The notes: a model not told the origin generated them from the sequence alone. A stretch of DNA of 64,000 nt from Tragulus kanchil (GCA_022376925.1 JAIOJX010000032.1:296226897-296290896), one strand, 5' to 3'. Counted from the stretch's first letter, positions 24,201 to 39,200 are shown. Program-made: numbers and translations.

Positions 24201-27200
24201 CAAGTAAGAGCACTATTTGGGACTTCCCTGGTGCTCCAGCGGCTAGGCCTCCACATTTCCAATCCAGAGGGCACAGGTTCAATCCCTGATCAAGGAACTA
24301 GATCCCACTGGCTACAACTAAGACTTCACATGATGCAACTAAAGACCCCACGTGCCACAACTAAGACCCAGCGTGGCCAAATACATACATGATTTTTTTT
24401 AAAAAAATGTAGAACAAAAATAATTTAAAAATATGTAGAACAGCAATCAGAAACACTGATATTATTAAAGTACATTTTTTTAAAAAGAGCACTATTTGAT
24501 AGATGAGCTGGATCTCCCCCAGAGGCACAGCTCCTCCGCAGGCCTCCCCTCGCCCTGGCCTCCAGCTGAAACCTACGGAGGCTCAGCAGGCGGTGCTCCT
24601 GCTTCAGTCCCTTGAGCTCCTGGGACACGAAGTTCTTCATCTGCTTGATGTCCATGCCTCTCCGGCGCTGTGAGGATGTGCCCAGAAGTCAGCCCCTCCA
24701 CCCCCACACGGAGGTGACCACTGCCTGCCCACAGGTCCCACCCACCCCACCCCGCAGTAGCACCAGAGGGACAGCAGCCTGGGGACCACTGGGGAGACAG
24801 GTGGACAGAGGTCCTGGGGTGGGAGCCTCACATCATACTGGGTCTGCAGGTTCCGGGCCTTCTGACTCAGGAAGCCAAAGACATTGGAGAAGTGCTCGTT
24901 TCGAATCTCATTAAACACCTGCGAAGGGAAGGCAACAGCAATAAATGACCCCACAGGCGCGTGCCCTGCGCGTTTCCTGCCTCCTCAGCATAGGGACAGC
25001 ACAGGGCAAGTGGGCAGCAGTGACAGCAGAGAAAGCGGAGCTGGCTTCAACGAGGACACGTCAGACCCCTGCTGTGTGCTCTGGGGTGTCCTCTCAACTG
25101 GCGGGTGGCCCTCTCTCCTGGGGCCCACAGCCTCGCGGTAGCGGTGGCCTGGGGAACACGGCTGTGGAAACTGCCCACGCGCTCACCTTGTCCTCTGCGT
25201 TGAGCAGCACCTTCAGGCTCTTGTCAGAGGACGTGACTTCCGGGCCAAAGTCGACACTCCCTTTGAGAGCAGAGGGGAGAGCCCTGAGGATCTTCAGTGG
25301 GGCCGTCCTTCCCCAACCTTTCCTGAGTTGCCATTAAAGGCGCCCCCGCCTCTACTCCAGACTTCCCTGGAAGTCCAGTGGTTAGGACTCTGGTGAAGTC
25401 CACTGCCAGGGGTCCAGGTTTGAACCCTGGTCAGGCAACTAAGATCTGAGAAGCCAAGCAGTGTAGACAAAAAAAAGAGAGAAAGAGTTAAAGGTCTCCC
25501 AAACTATTTGGGGCTTCACTGGTGGCTCACGAAGCAGGAAATGGCAATCCACTCCAGTATTCTTGCCTGGAAAATACCATAGACAGAGGAGCCTGCAGGG
25601 CTACAGTCCATATAGTTGCAAAGAGTTGGACGTGACTGAGCACACAGTGGGTGTCTCAGCAGTAAAGAATCTGCCTGTCAACACGGGAGAATAGATTCCA
25701 TCCCTGGGTTCGATCCCTGATCCTGGAGGATCCCCTGAAGAAAGAAATGGAAACCCACTCCAGTATTCTTGCCTGGGTAATCCCATGGACAGAGAAGTCT
25801 GGTGGACTACAGTCCATAGGGTCGCAAAGAGTCACACATGACCTAGTCACTAAACAACAACAAACAATACCGAAGCCAGCACTTTACTCCAAGTCTGGGT
25901 CTCCCCAACAAGTCCTGTCTTCCGGGAGGCCCCAGGAGTTGAGGACACCTCCATCTCACCCAGATGCCACTCACCACACTTGATGCGGAAGGTATCATCC
26001 ACCAGGCCCTCGTAAACCACCTGGGAGCAAAGTGCCGTCACAAAGTCCACGTCTGAAATCGAGATCCCCAACCGCTGAGGATCCTGCTCGACGTAGCCTC
26101 CCACCCAGTTGGCTCAGTATCCACTTGAGGGCCTTCAATGGGGCCCAAGTGCCCACGCCTCCCTGTGAATGCTGGTATTCCCAGCCCCCACTGGTGAGCC
26201 CCACTGTGCCACTGTGTCAGCCATAGTCACATGTCTTCTCGGACCCACGGATATAAGGAGTGCTGAGCACAGCTCACCTCTGTCCAGGAGAAAGATATGT
26301 CCAATTTCTGGCCTTCGGCCTTTGGTCTCACCATCTTCCTCCTCTTCCAGTCTCTTCCACAGTTCATGGGACATCTGCCGGGCCCAACACATTCCCAGTC
26401 TAAGGTCCCAGTCCCTTCTGCAGCCCCACACCTACAGAACCCAACCCATTCCGTGCAATCCTTCTCTTTGACCCCAAGAAGAGCTAGTTGTAACACTATT
26501 ACTACTCCATCTGTTCCCATCTCTCCCCATCCTTCCCCACAGCAGTGAAGGAGTCTCACCACCTGCGAAGATTTAGGAATGCTACCCAGGGGGCCCTGGC
26601 TCCTCTGTTCTGTTAGCCACATGTGTTCGCCCCTCTGGGGAGCTGTTCTGGAGCAACAAAAGCCTGTACATCACATCACTGATGCCCATGGATAATCCTT
26701 GGTAGGGAGAAAACATGAAATACAGGGTATCTGGGCAACAGAACTGCTCACCTTGGCACACCTGCCGATTCCATAGCAATTGAGGAAGGGTCCATAGAGG
26801 GTGCTGAGGAGGTGCAAGGCCTGAGCCAAGGTGTTGATCCAACGCTGATCTCCTTCCTGTAGGGACCAGGTGGGCCAGAGAGACATGATCAACCTGACAG
26901 ATTCATCTGAAAAGGGGTGGGGCCCAGAAGCCCTGGAGCAGGAAGGCAGGGGCTGGGCAATGCTTTCAAGAGTTCACTTTCATTGGCCCCAGAGGAAGCC
27001 CCAGGAACATCAGTCATGGAGATCACTCCATCTCCAAATCACCATCACTCAGAGTCTATGAGGTGAGCTGAATAAAGATGGAACTCACTGCCCACAGGAC
27101 CCCACGTCTGTCCTCATTCCTCAAGGCCAAGACCTGAGGGCCCTGCACTTACCAGGAAGTAGTCCCTGAAAAACTCGGGTAGTTCCATGCTCAACAGATC

Positions 27201-30200
27201 CACATCAAGGGGCAAGAGAGAGAAGGCCCATTCGTCACAGCTCACATCTGCGGGTACAGAGAACATCAGCCTTTCTGCCAAAGGCACGTGGCTCCATATA
27301 CACATGGAAGGTCCACCGCAGGTGTGCAAGACTTTCCTAATGTCAGCACCACTGCCCCAGGTCCTGCGCTAAGCACGGGATGCTCATAGATGAATAAGAA
27401 GATACAGTCTCTGCCTGGAAGGGGCACACAGGCTGAAAAGGAAAGGACACGCATACCTAACAGCCTGTAATACGACGTGATAAGTGGTGTGTCTCACTGG
27501 AGTGTCCATGAAACACTCAATCATTTGTTCACTGTACAATACTGACTGAAAGCTGCGTGTGTACAGGCACTCAGTTGAATACTAGACAGGGTGATAAACA
27601 AAGATAAACAAAATGGACACGCTCCTAACTTCTGGAGCTTATGGTGGAGTGGGAGAGGGGACAGCGGACAAACCGAATTCCAGGTGCATGCTCCAAAAGA
27701 AGTGAAACAGCACTTATGAGCACTGGCAGTTCAAGGATCTAACCCCAACTACGGCCATTGGAAAGGCTTCCCTAAAGAAGTGACATGTAGGCTTAGAATT
27801 CGAGTATGATTCAGGGAGGCCAAAGGCTGTAAGGTGAGGAATACCCCATGGCTGGAGGGTGGTGAGTCAGGAGAGAGGAGCACACGTGACAAGGCTAAAG
27901 GGCAGGGCAGGGCAGGCCTGTGGAGGTGCAGGAGGCCACACTGAGGACGCCGGGTTTTATTCTGAGCAGGATTTCCAGCAGGGAGGACTGGGGACGGGGT
28001 CTGTGTTGCACAGAGGAGGGACTGAGGTGCACGTAGAGGAGGGAAGGCGCACTGTTTCCCTGTGGGGGTCTTCAAAGGGAAGAAGAAAGCTCCCAACAGT
28101 GAATTCCAACTACGACTCCAGCATCTCTGTCATGCTCTCCCACTAGTGGTCTACCCTGGGGGCCTCTTTCCCTCTCTCAGGACCCCCTCCTCCTACCAGG
28201 TTAGCAGGAACAAGATAGAGAGAAGGAGGAGAGGCGGCAGGCAGACAACCCTCAGGGCCCTCTCCCAAGGTCCTTCCTCTTCCCAGTCACACCCGTCTCC
28301 TCTCACCTCCATAGATGCCCTCTTCCTCAAGCACCATCTCACACGCATAAAACTGAAAGACAAAGGGGAGGCTGATCAGTAACCCCTTTGATCAGTGTTC
28401 TTTCCACTTTTCTGTGCTCATGGATCCCTCTGTGCTCATGGACGAGGACCATGGTTACTGAATCCAGAGAAAAAGAGAATTCAGACTCGTAGATCTAGAA
28501 AGGACCACTGGAAGCATCCAGCCCAATACTTCATTTCCTTTCCATCCATTTTATCCATTTATTAAGTCAATGGCCCTTTTCTCCCTGAATGACTAGAAAA
28601 GCTTTACAAAGGAGAGGGTGTCCAGCTGTCATGGATGGGTGAGTCCTGCAGGCAGATGGGAGGAAGGGTATGTCACTGCTACAGAAATAGAGGAGCAGGA
28701 GCAGGTGGAGGTAAAGAGCAGTGGGCGGGGAGAGAAGGGACAGATTTCTGGTTAGGACGTGTCCATGGGTCCTCTGCAAACACTGGGGGAGGTCTAGACG
28801 CACAGCCTTGGGGGTCAGTGGCACATATGTTGCATTTAAAGTAGGCAATTTTTCCAAAAGAACGTAGACAGAGAAGAGAGCTAAGCACAGGACTCTAGGG
28901 AACCAAAATTAAAAAGGTGCACAGTGTAAGACCTCCCAGAGAAGAGCAAGGAAGAATACACAGAGACAAGAACAGAGACAGTAGTGCCTCTGAATAGCGC
29001 CTCTAAAGGCAGCGTTTCAGGAAAGAATGGGCAGCAGTTTCCAATGCCAGAGATGTTAGGTAGGAAGAACCTGACACCAGTATCACTGGGCTTGACCAGA
29101 GAGAACTTAGGCTTCTAGATTAAAAGATGAAGGTGGAAGTAAATTATCAGCCACAGAAGCAGAAGAGAAGTCTGCCATGGGTGAAGGGAGAGTCCCTGAG
29201 ATGAGGAAAGAGAATTGTTTAGAAGGCATAGATATGGTTGAAGATACAGAAGAGCCTGCTTGATGAATCAGGAGAGAGTTGAAAGTAGGCAGAGATGGGA
29301 CCAAGAACAGAGGTGAGGCCAGCTCTTAGATGGAGAAAGGCCAGGGTCTCTTCCTCCTTTTTTATTTCTCATAAATTATTTCACTTTTCAAAATTTTATT
29401 TATTTTTGGCTGCTCTGGGTCTTCACTGCAGCAGGAGGGCTTTCTCTGGTCACGACAAGTGGGGGCTACTCTCTAGTTGCAGTGCGCTGGCTTCTCATCA
29501 CAGTGGCTTCTCTTGCTGCAGAGCACAGGCTTAGGCTCGCAGGTTCAGTTGTGGCTCATTTGCTTAGCTGCCCTGCAACATGTGGGGCTTCCCAGACCAG
29601 GGATTGAGCCCATGTCACCCGCACTGACAGGGCCACCAAGGGAAGTCCTATTTTAGTTTTTAGGCCATACCACACAGCTTTTTGGAATATTAGCTTCTCA
29701 AGCAGGGATTGAACGTGCACCGTTGGCAGTGAAAGTGCAGAGTCCCAACCACTGGGCCACAAGGGAATTCCTTTATCCTCCTGAGATGGGTGAGGAAAAG
29801 GATGAGATATGTGGAGGTAATGGGGAAGAAAGCTGAGGGCACTTCTGTCTGATGATGACGACAATAGTAACAGTGAATGTATATTGTGCATTTCACATGT
29901 ACTAGGCACTGTTGTCAGTTTTTTTGTCATTGTTGTCAGTGTTTTAAAAGCCTTGCCTCTTTTGATCCTCATAACTGACTCTATGAAGTATGGAAAATTA
30001 ATGCCATGTGCTCCTTTTTTTACGGCTACACATAACCTTCTTATTCATTCCTCTCTCATTCATTTATGTCAGTAAAACTGAAATCCTAGGGACTCCCATC
30101 GTGGTCCAATGGCTAAGACTCCTAGCTCCCAACGCAGGGGGCCCAGGTCTGATTCCTGGTTGGGGAACTAGATCCCACATGCTGCAACTAAAGATCCTAC

Positions 30201-33200
30201 ATGCCATAACCAAGACCCTATGCAGCCAAATAAGTAAAAGCTGAAATCCCATAGACCTACTTTTAATATTAATGCAATTCCATTGCCCAGTTGGTAATCT
30301 GCAAATCTTCATAATTAACAAAGAGAGTCTCAGGAAGAAAGAGAGATTTTCTCTTTTCTACAGCTACTAAAGAAGAGACCGTCCAGTGATGAGAAATGAG
30401 GTCAAAGAATTTGATAAGATAGGCTGTTAGAAAAAATCCACTAAGATATCAGCTTTGTTTTTCTGTGAGGCTTGTAGCATTATTGAAACTGTTACCAACT
30501 TATTCTATTCCGTGTTTAAACAAATCCGTCCCTGGAAGTATGAGTAGAAAAAAAGGGTTCTATAAGACTCCAAAAACTAGAGCTTACTGCTATAGCTCCT
30601 TTAATAACATTCAAAAGTAACCTGTAATTCTTATTGGTTATTTTACTCAATAATTTACTTGTCCTAGTAATAATGGTATACTTCATATATTTGTATATGA
30701 ATATATGTTTGTATATATGTTTGTATGCCTAAACAGGATAGCTTCCTAGGTGGCGCAGTGGTAAAAGTATCTGCCTGAGGGCTTCCCTGGTGGTCCAGTG
30801 GGTAAAGAGTCCGCCATGCAGTGCAAGGGGCACTGGTTCAATCCCTGGTCCAGGAAGATCTCACATGCCATGGAGTAGCTGGACTGGTTTGTCCAATTAC
30901 AAGCCAGAGCTCTGGAGTGCATGCGCCCAGAGCTGGTGCTCTGCAACAAGAGAGGCCACTGCAATGGGAGGCCCACACAAGCCAAAGAATAAAGATGGAT
31001 GAAAAATAAATAAAAGAGACCAAAATCTAAAAAAAAAAAGAAAGAAAGAATCTGCCTGAAATGCAGGTGATGCAGGAGACTTAGGTTCACTTCCTGGGTT
31101 GGGAAGATGCCCTGGAGAAGGGCATGGCAACCCATTCCAGCATTCTTTCCTAGAGAATGCCATGGACAGAGGAGCCTGGCAGGTTACAGTCCATGGAGCC
31201 GCAAAAGAGTTGGACATGACCAAGTGACTAAGCACACCCACTCACATGTAGAGGCCCCCATGCACCACTGTACAATCTACACTTGAGGCAATTATAGGAG
31301 ACTCTCTGCTAAGTGCATAAAAAGACAATGACAGGTATTCTGTTCAGTCACAGGATTCGCTTCTAGGGAGACGCAGCTGTTGGTCCCCTACCTCTTCCGG
31401 GCCCCCAACCCTCTTCCACCTTATCTCACTTCCACAGGGATCCAGACTCACCTTCTGAGGACAGAAGATCACTTTGTATTTCCGAGTGCGACCAGCCATT
31501 TTGTCAGCATTGACGAGACCTACAGACAGAAGGGATGTAGTCCAGCAAGCCATGGGCCTTTGTTAGATTAGAAGCAAGGAAGCTAACACCCTCAACAAGG
31601 GGCCTGGCCAACCCGAACAGTTCTTTTCTTATTAATGGCTTCTCAAGGTAATGGCGCTCAGACCTTCCCACCCTCCGCCAGGTCTTAGCTACTGTGAATG
31701 CTATGGACACTCACTGGCGATGTACCGCATATTCTTGATGCGAGGCCTGACCAAGAAGCACAATCTATGAGAGAGAAGGGGGAAAAAAATCTTAGTGAGG
31801 AAGACTCATGAAGTTGGTGACAGTAATGCTAACTCTTCCACCATCCACTATAGTCCTCAACCCAGCCAAAGCCATGCCAGCTTCCTTGGCTGACTCACTA
31901 CAAAAGACTCCCCTCAACAAGGCAGGTATGGATATTCATGAACTTATCTGCAGGGCAGACACAGAGACACAAAAAACAGACTTGTGGACACGGGGGGGAA
32001 GGAGAGGGTAGGATGAATTGAAAGAGTAGCTCTGACACATACACACCACCACGTGTGAACTAGGTCGCTAGTGGGAAGCTGCTATAGAGCACAGGGAGCT
32101 CAGCTCGGTGCTCTGTGAGGACCTAGGGGGTGGGGTGGGAGGGAGGCTCAAGAAGAAGTGGACATATGTATATTAATGGTTGATTCATGTTGTTGTATGG
32201 CAGAAACCCACACAATATTGTAAAGCAATTATCCTCCAATTCAAAATAAATTTAGAAACACAAAGCAGGTGTATTGTGATGAGCTGGGGGGCACTTATTG
32301 GCTTATAGTGGACCCAGAAGTTTCTGCTTTCAAATAATTTACAGTTTACTGAGCAAAATAAGATATAGACATATATGAAGTAGGTTAGAAATCAAGCATT
32401 CAATAATAATTCAAGAAAATATATCAAACAATATTTTTCAAATGGGGGTGCATGGATACTAGTAGTCTCCATATATCTAGGAGACTTTTTCTCTGTCAGG
32501 GGGGTGTACATTACTTAAGTTGAGAAACACTGAAAATAAAAACAAATGCCAGACAAAAGGGAACATGTGAGTGAGTGCCAGGTGAACAGGACACACACTG
32601 AACCCCATGCAAATCCAGGTGAGGAGACGATCCCCTCAGGATGGCCACAGAGAGCTGTGTGGAGGAGGTGGGGCTGGGCTCAGAAGGCTGGGGGTCTGCC
32701 ATGAGAACAGGGAGGGGAGGAGAGACGTTCAGGCAGAGTGGGTGGAGTGGCCAGAAGCACGGAGGTTTGTGGGCAGAGCAGGGAAGCATATGAAAGTGCG
32801 TCGAGTAGAGGGGAAGCGGGAGAGGCCAGGCTGGCTCCAGGGTTGAGAGGCCTTCTGGGAGGCATCCTTGGAATCTACAACAAGCAAGGCAGACCTCTCT
32901 GGGTAAGCGAGGGAAGGCCTGAAGGTTCTTGAGGAGAGCACAATGAAACTATCTGTGAAAGATTAGTCCACCCGGTTAGACCTAGAAGGCTGGGTTAGAG
33001 AGAGATAAAAGGACAAGGGAGGGAGAAACTGCAGACAAGGAGATCAATTAAGAGGCTAATCTAGAGGTGAAACTGTGAAAGTGCAGGGAAGCAAATTTTT
33101 AATATCGCAAACGTTATAGGGCCGGATCTCGAGCAAAGGCAAACGTGCAGGGACACCCTCCAACTTGGAGCCGAGACAGAGGCTCCTGGACACTCACTGT

Positions 33201-36200
33201 TCACTGGAGCTGAGGGCTGGCTTGTTCTCCACTTTGTACAGCTTGTCTACTTCGTGTTGCTACAGAGAAAATGAAACAATGGATGTTAAGTGTGCTTGGG
33301 AACCCGAAGCCTGATACAGAGACAGGGGTCTTCTGAAAGGGCTCCCTCCTATTTATGCTAATTCTAGGAGTCAAAGTGCCTCCCCAACAACCATTCCACT
33401 GAACCTTCCTCAAACTTATTGGCTTATAGTGGACCCAGAAGTTTCTGCTTTAAAAACTGTTTACTGAGCAAAATAAGATATAGACATATATGAAGTAGGT
33501 TAGAAATCAAGCATTCAATAATAATTCAAGAAAATATATCAAACAATATTTTTCAAATGGGGGTGCATGGATACTAGTAGTCTCCATATATCTAGGAGAC
33601 TTTTTCTCTGTCAGGGGGGTGTACATTACTTAAGTTGAGAAACACTGAAAATAAAAACAAATGCCAGACAAAAGGGAACATGTGAGTGAGTGCCAGGTGA
33701 ACAGGACACACACTGAACCCCATGCAAATCCAGGTGAGGAGACGATCCCCTCAGGATGGCCACAGAGAGCTGTGTGGAGGAGGTGGGGCTGGGCTCAGAA
33801 GGCTGGGGGTCTGCCATGAGAACAGGGAGGGGAGGAGAGACGTTCAGGCAGAGTGGGTGGAGTGGCCAGAAGCACGGAGGTTTGTGGGCAGAGCAGGGAA
33901 GCATATGAAAGTGCGTCGAGTAGAGGGGAAGCGGGAGAGGCCAGGCTGGCTCCAGGGTTGAGAGGCCTTCTGGGAGGCATCCTTGGAATCTACAACAAGC
34001 AAGGCAGACCTCTCTGGGTAAGCGAGGGAAGGCCTGAAGGTTCTTGAGGAGAGCACAATGAAACTATCTGTGAAAGATTAGTCCACCCGGTTAGACCTAG
34101 AAGGCTGGGTTAGAGAGAGATAAAAGGACAAGGGAGGGAGAAACTGCAGACAAGGAGATCAATTAAGAGGCTAATCTAGAGGTGAAACTGTGAAAGTGCA
34201 GGGAAGCAAATTTTTAATATCGCAAACGTTATAGGGCCGGATCTCGAGCAAAGGCAAACGTGCAGGGACACCCTCCAACTTGGAGCCGAGACAGAGGCTC
34301 CTGGACACTCACTGTTCACTGGAGCTGAGGGCTGGCTTGTTCTCCACTTTGTACAGCTTGTCTACTTCGTGTTGCTACAGAGAAAATGAAACAATGGATG
34401 TTAAGTGTGCTTGGGAACCCGAAGCCTGATACAGAGACAGGGGTCTTCTGAAAGGGCTCCCTCCTATTTATGCTAATTCTAGGAGTCAAAGTGCCTCCCC
34501 AACAACCATTCCACTGAACCTTCCTCAAACTGGCAGTAGAGAAAACCAAAATAAAACATTTCATAAATAATACAAAGAGGGACTTCCCTGGTGGTCCAGT
34601 GGCTAAGACTCCATGCTCCCAATGCAGAAGGCCTGGGTTTGATCCCTGGTCAGGGAACTAGATCCCACATGCAGCTAAGAGATCCCATGCCACAACTAAG
34701 ACCTAGTGCAATCAAATAAATACATAAATATTAAAAAAAAAAAAAAGAGGATCAATCCCCCCTTGCCCATTCAACTCTGCTATCCTATAATCACTCTAGA
34801 AGGGTAGTCACTCATCAGCAATTTGTCCTGTTCATCAGAAGGAAACACTGCTTAATGAGGAAAGAGGGACCTGATCCACCTAGGAAAAAAGGGCACGGTA
34901 CCTTTAGGATAGAGACATTGGCGATTCGATCCAAAGGGCTCATGAGATCTGCCTCAATGAACAAGTCCTTCTTTCCTGGAAGCTAAAGGAGACACAGTAT
35001 CCTGGGTCACTCTCAGGTCACACAAGCCCCTTGGCCAAGAGTTTATTCAGTCATCCATTTAACAGAAGTCTTTGAGCTGGGGACTTCCCTGGTGGCACAG
35101 TGGATAGGAGTCCCCCTATCAACACAGGGTATGTGGGTTTGATCCCTGGCTCTGAAAGATTTCACATGCCGCGGAAAAGTAAACCTGTGTGCCACAAATA
35201 CTGAAGCCTGCGTGCCCTAGAGCCCATGATCAGCAACAAAAGAAGTAACTGGGCTTCCCTGGTGGTCCAGTGGGTAAGGACACCACCTTGCAGCGCAAGC
35301 GGCGCTGGTTTGATCCCTGGCCTGGGAAGATCCCATGTGCAGTGGAGCAGCTGGACCGATGTGTCCAATTACTGAGCCGGAGCTCTGGAGCACGTGTGCC
35401 CAGAGCCAGTGCTCTGCAACAACAGAGGCCACCGTGATGGGAGGCCCACACGGGCCAAAGAACTAAGATGGATGAAAACAGATAAATGAAAGACCAACAG
35501 AAGTGGCCCGCCACCCATCCCCACCAAAAAAAAAAAAAAACTTAAAAAAAAACAACAAGAAGTAACTGCAATGAGAAGCCCAGGCACCACCATGAAGAGG
35601 AGCCCCGGTTCACCATAACTAGAGAAAGCTCACTGGCAGCAACAAAGACCTAGCACAGCCATGAATAAATAAGGAAATAAATAAAATTTTATATATATGT
35701 TATTTATTGGCTGTGCCACATGTGGGATCTCAGTTCCCTAACCGGGAATCAAACCCACATCCCTGGCATTGGAAGCACAGAGTCTTAACCACTGAACCAC
35801 CAGTCCCAATGAAACTATATTTTTACAAAAGAAAGAAGTCGGGGCTTCCCTGGTGGTTCAGTGGGCAGAGAATCTGCCTTGCAGCGCAAGCGGCGCTGGT
35901 TTGATCCCTGGCCTGGGAAGATCCCATGTGCAGTGGAGCAGCTGGACCGATGTGTCCAATTACTGAGCCGGAGCTCTGGAGCACGTGTGCCCAGAGCCAG
36001 TGCTCTGCAACAACAGAGGCCACCGTGATGGGAGGCCCACACGGGCCAAAGAACTAAGATGGATGAAAACAGATAAATGAAAGACCAACAGAAGTGGCCC
36101 GCCACCCATCCCCACCAAAAAAAAAAAAAAACTTAAAAAAAAACAACAAGAAGTAACTGCAATGAGAAGCCCAGGCACCACCATGAAGAGGAGCCCCGGT

Positions 36201-39200
36201 TCACCATAACTAGAGAAAGCTCACTGGCAGCAACAAAGACCTAGCACAGCCATGAATAAATAAGGAAATAAATAAAATTTTATATATATGTTATTTATTG
36301 GCTGTGCCACATGTGGGATCTCAGTTCCCTAACCGGGAATCAAACCCACATCCCTGGCATTGGAAGCACAGAGTCTTAACCACTGAACCACCAGTCCCAA
36401 TGAAACTATATTTTTACAAAAGAAAGAAGTCGGGGCTTCCCTGGTGGTTCAGTGGGCAGAGAATCTGCCTTGCAGTGCGAGGGGCACTGGTTTGATCCCT
36501 GGCCTGGGAAGATCCCATGTGCTGTGCAGCAGCTGGGCTGGTGTGTCCAATTACGAGTCAGTGCGCTGGAGCGCATGAGTCCAGAGCCAGTGCTCTGCTA
36601 CAGGAAAGGCCACTGTGATGGGAGGCCCACATGGGCCAAAGAACAGAAATGGATGAAAACAAACAGATGAAAGACCAATAAAAGAGGCCCAAATTAAAAA
36701 AACAAAAAACAAACAAACAAAAACAACGAAGTCTCTGACTTGGAAGAGCACTAGACGACATGTAACCCAGCACCTTATTTATAGTCTATACCCACAGTTG
36801 ACATTTCTCTACGTATTCACCTATGCTGTCTTCTCTTTTTCTGTACCAGTGGAAAGATATTTCATCTTTTGTTTTTGGCCATGCAGCATTTGAGATCTTA
36901 GTTCCCTGATGAGGAAACTAAGCAAACACACATCTCCTGCAATGGAAGCCCAGAGGCTCAGAGGCCTAACCACTGGACAACCAAAGTCCCTCACCATCTT
37001 TCTAAGGTTACAGCCACGTCACTCAGCCCTCCTGTTTACCCGGGACCCTGTTCTATATCACTGCTCCTCTGCTCCACTGCCTCCTCCACTACCTCCTGAT
37101 AACACTACTGATCTTTGGCTGAGCAAAGCCAAACAAAACAAAACCTCATCACGTATCCTGAAACTCCCTGCAACAAACTGCCAAATATCTCTTCAAATGG
37201 CTTTTTTCTTCTCATTACAAAAACCACCCGAAGTTCAAGGCCGGACAGTCCTCACCCACCTACCCACTCCCTCATCCCAGATCCTTGTCATCTGGTGCCC
37301 GCTAGTCACTCCCGATGCTGCTCTCTCGTTGGTCCAGAGGAAGGCGAGGTGACACTGAGTAGAAGAGAGGGTGAAGTTGTTGAAAGCTGACTCTCAGTGA
37401 AAGTTTCCATTCAACTAGGCTTTGACAAGCGTGAGCAAGGTGTAGGCAGTGACAGCTTAAGAGGGCAATTCAGCAAAGGCCAGAAAGCCAACAGGCTTGT
37501 AAGGAGGGCAGGCAGGTGCTCAAAGAAAGAAGTCGGGGCTTCCCTGGTGGTTCAGTGGGCAGAGAATCTGCCTTGCAGTGCGAGGGGCACTGGTTTGATC
37601 CCTGGCCTGGGAAGATCCCATGTGCTGTGCAGCAGCTGGGCTGGTGTGTCCAATTACGAGTCAGTGCGCTGGAGCGCATGAGTCCAGAGCCAGTGCTCTG
37701 CTACAGGAAAGGCCACTGTGATGGGAGGCCCACATGGGCCAAAGAACAGAAATGGATGAAAACAAACAGATGAAAGACCAATAAAAGAGGCCCAAATTAA
37801 AAAAACAAAAAACAAACAAACAAAAACAACGAAGTCTCTGACTTGGAAGAGCACTAGACGACATGTAACCCAGCACCTTATTTATAGTCTATACCCACAG
37901 TTGACATTTCTCTACGTATTCACCTATGCTGTCTTCTCTTTTTCTGTACCAGTGGAAAGATATTTCATCTTTTGTTTTTGGCCATGCAGCATTTGAGATC
38001 TTAGTTCCCTGATGAGGAAACTAAGCAAACACACATCTCCTGCAATGGAAGCCCAGAGGCTCAGAGGCCTAACCACTGGACAACCAAAGTCCCTCACCAT
38101 CTTTCTAAGGTTACAGCCACGTCACTCAGCCCTCCTGTTTACCCGGGACCCTGTTCTATATCACTGCTCCTCTGCTCCACTGCCTCCTCCACTACCTCCT
38201 GATAACACTACTGATCTTTGGCTGAGCAAAGCCAAACAAAACAAAACCTCATCACGTATCCTGAAACTCCCTGCAACAAACTGCCAAATATCTCTTCAAA
38301 TGGCTTTTTTCTTCTCATTACAAAAACCACCCGAAGTTCAAGGCCGGACAGTCCTCACCCACCTACCCACTCCCTCATCCCAGATCCTTGTCATCTGGTG
38401 CCCGCTAGTCACTCCCGATGCTGCTCTCTCGTTGGTCCAGAGGAAGGCGAGGTGACACTGAGTAGAAGAGAGGGTGAAGTTGTTGAAAGCTGACTCTCAG
38501 TGAAAGTTTCCATTCAACTAGGCTTTGACAAGCGTGAGCAAGGTGTAGGCAGTGACAGCTTAAGAGGGCAATTCAGCAAAGGCCAGGGAAAGCCAACAGG
38601 CTGAATGGTAAGGGAGGAACTAGCAGTTCAGTGTGCCTGATAAGTAAGATGCGTGTAGGCAGGGGTGCTCCTCCAGGACTGATTTTGCCCCTCAGGGGAC
38701 ATTTGGCAAAAGTCCAGAATCATTTAGGTTGTCCACCTTGGGGAAGGGGGTCTTACTGGCATCTGGTATTGAGGCGTACCTGGTCAGGCATGCTGCTAAA
38801 TATCCTTCAATGCACAAGACAGTCCCACCATAAAGAATTAACCAGCCCAACATATCAACACTACCAAGGTGGAGAAATCCTGATGTCGGGAATGGTGAGA
38901 AACAAGACTGAAACATCTCATAGTTGGGGAAAAGCCTTCAGCAGCTGCCTAATGCCTGCTGTGTAACTGTTCTCTCTCTCTTTCACGCATAATGTGCCTT
39001 GCCCTCCTCTGGCCTCAGCTTTGCTCCTACTGGTCCATCTGTGTGGAACACCCTCTCCCATCTCTGAGGAAAGCATGTTTATCTTCACATTCCAGCTCTT
39101 TGAAACTCCTAGCTCACTCCAGCTAGAAATGACTGTTTCAGGCCTCCTAGCTGTAACCCTTTACTACACGATACCCTATGTGTGGTAATTCATGTTTCTT

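Larger units (their letters stand above)
22733..24898. repeat. tandem direct duplication D8 (22733-23798 / 23821-24890), VPS33B exons 12-14
   Basis: Offset 1,089-1,092 bp, with a 22-base linker of unmatched sequence at the join. Confidence 0.93.
32293..34529. repeat. tandem direct duplication D9 (32293-33415 / 33414-34529), VPS33B exon 3
   Basis: Offset 1,115 bp. Confidence 0.93.
35286..36467. repeat. 591-bp tandem duplication D10 between two young SINEs
   Basis: Unit 35286-35876, second copy 35877-36467. Breakpoints lie at the same point in two homologous SINEs, making a hybrid SINE at 35841. Confidence 0.88.

Noticed and set aside
22733..24898. Segmental gene duplication creating a longer VPS33B
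   Set aside because: The resulting exon order would shift the frame, one exon copy is truncated without an acceptor, and the unit size matches the non-genic duplications elsewhere.
32607..32846. 79-codon frame on the plus strand in VPS33B intron 3 (also at 33722-33961)
   Set aside because: Antisense to the gene, low-complexity Gly/Arg composition and no recognisable domain.
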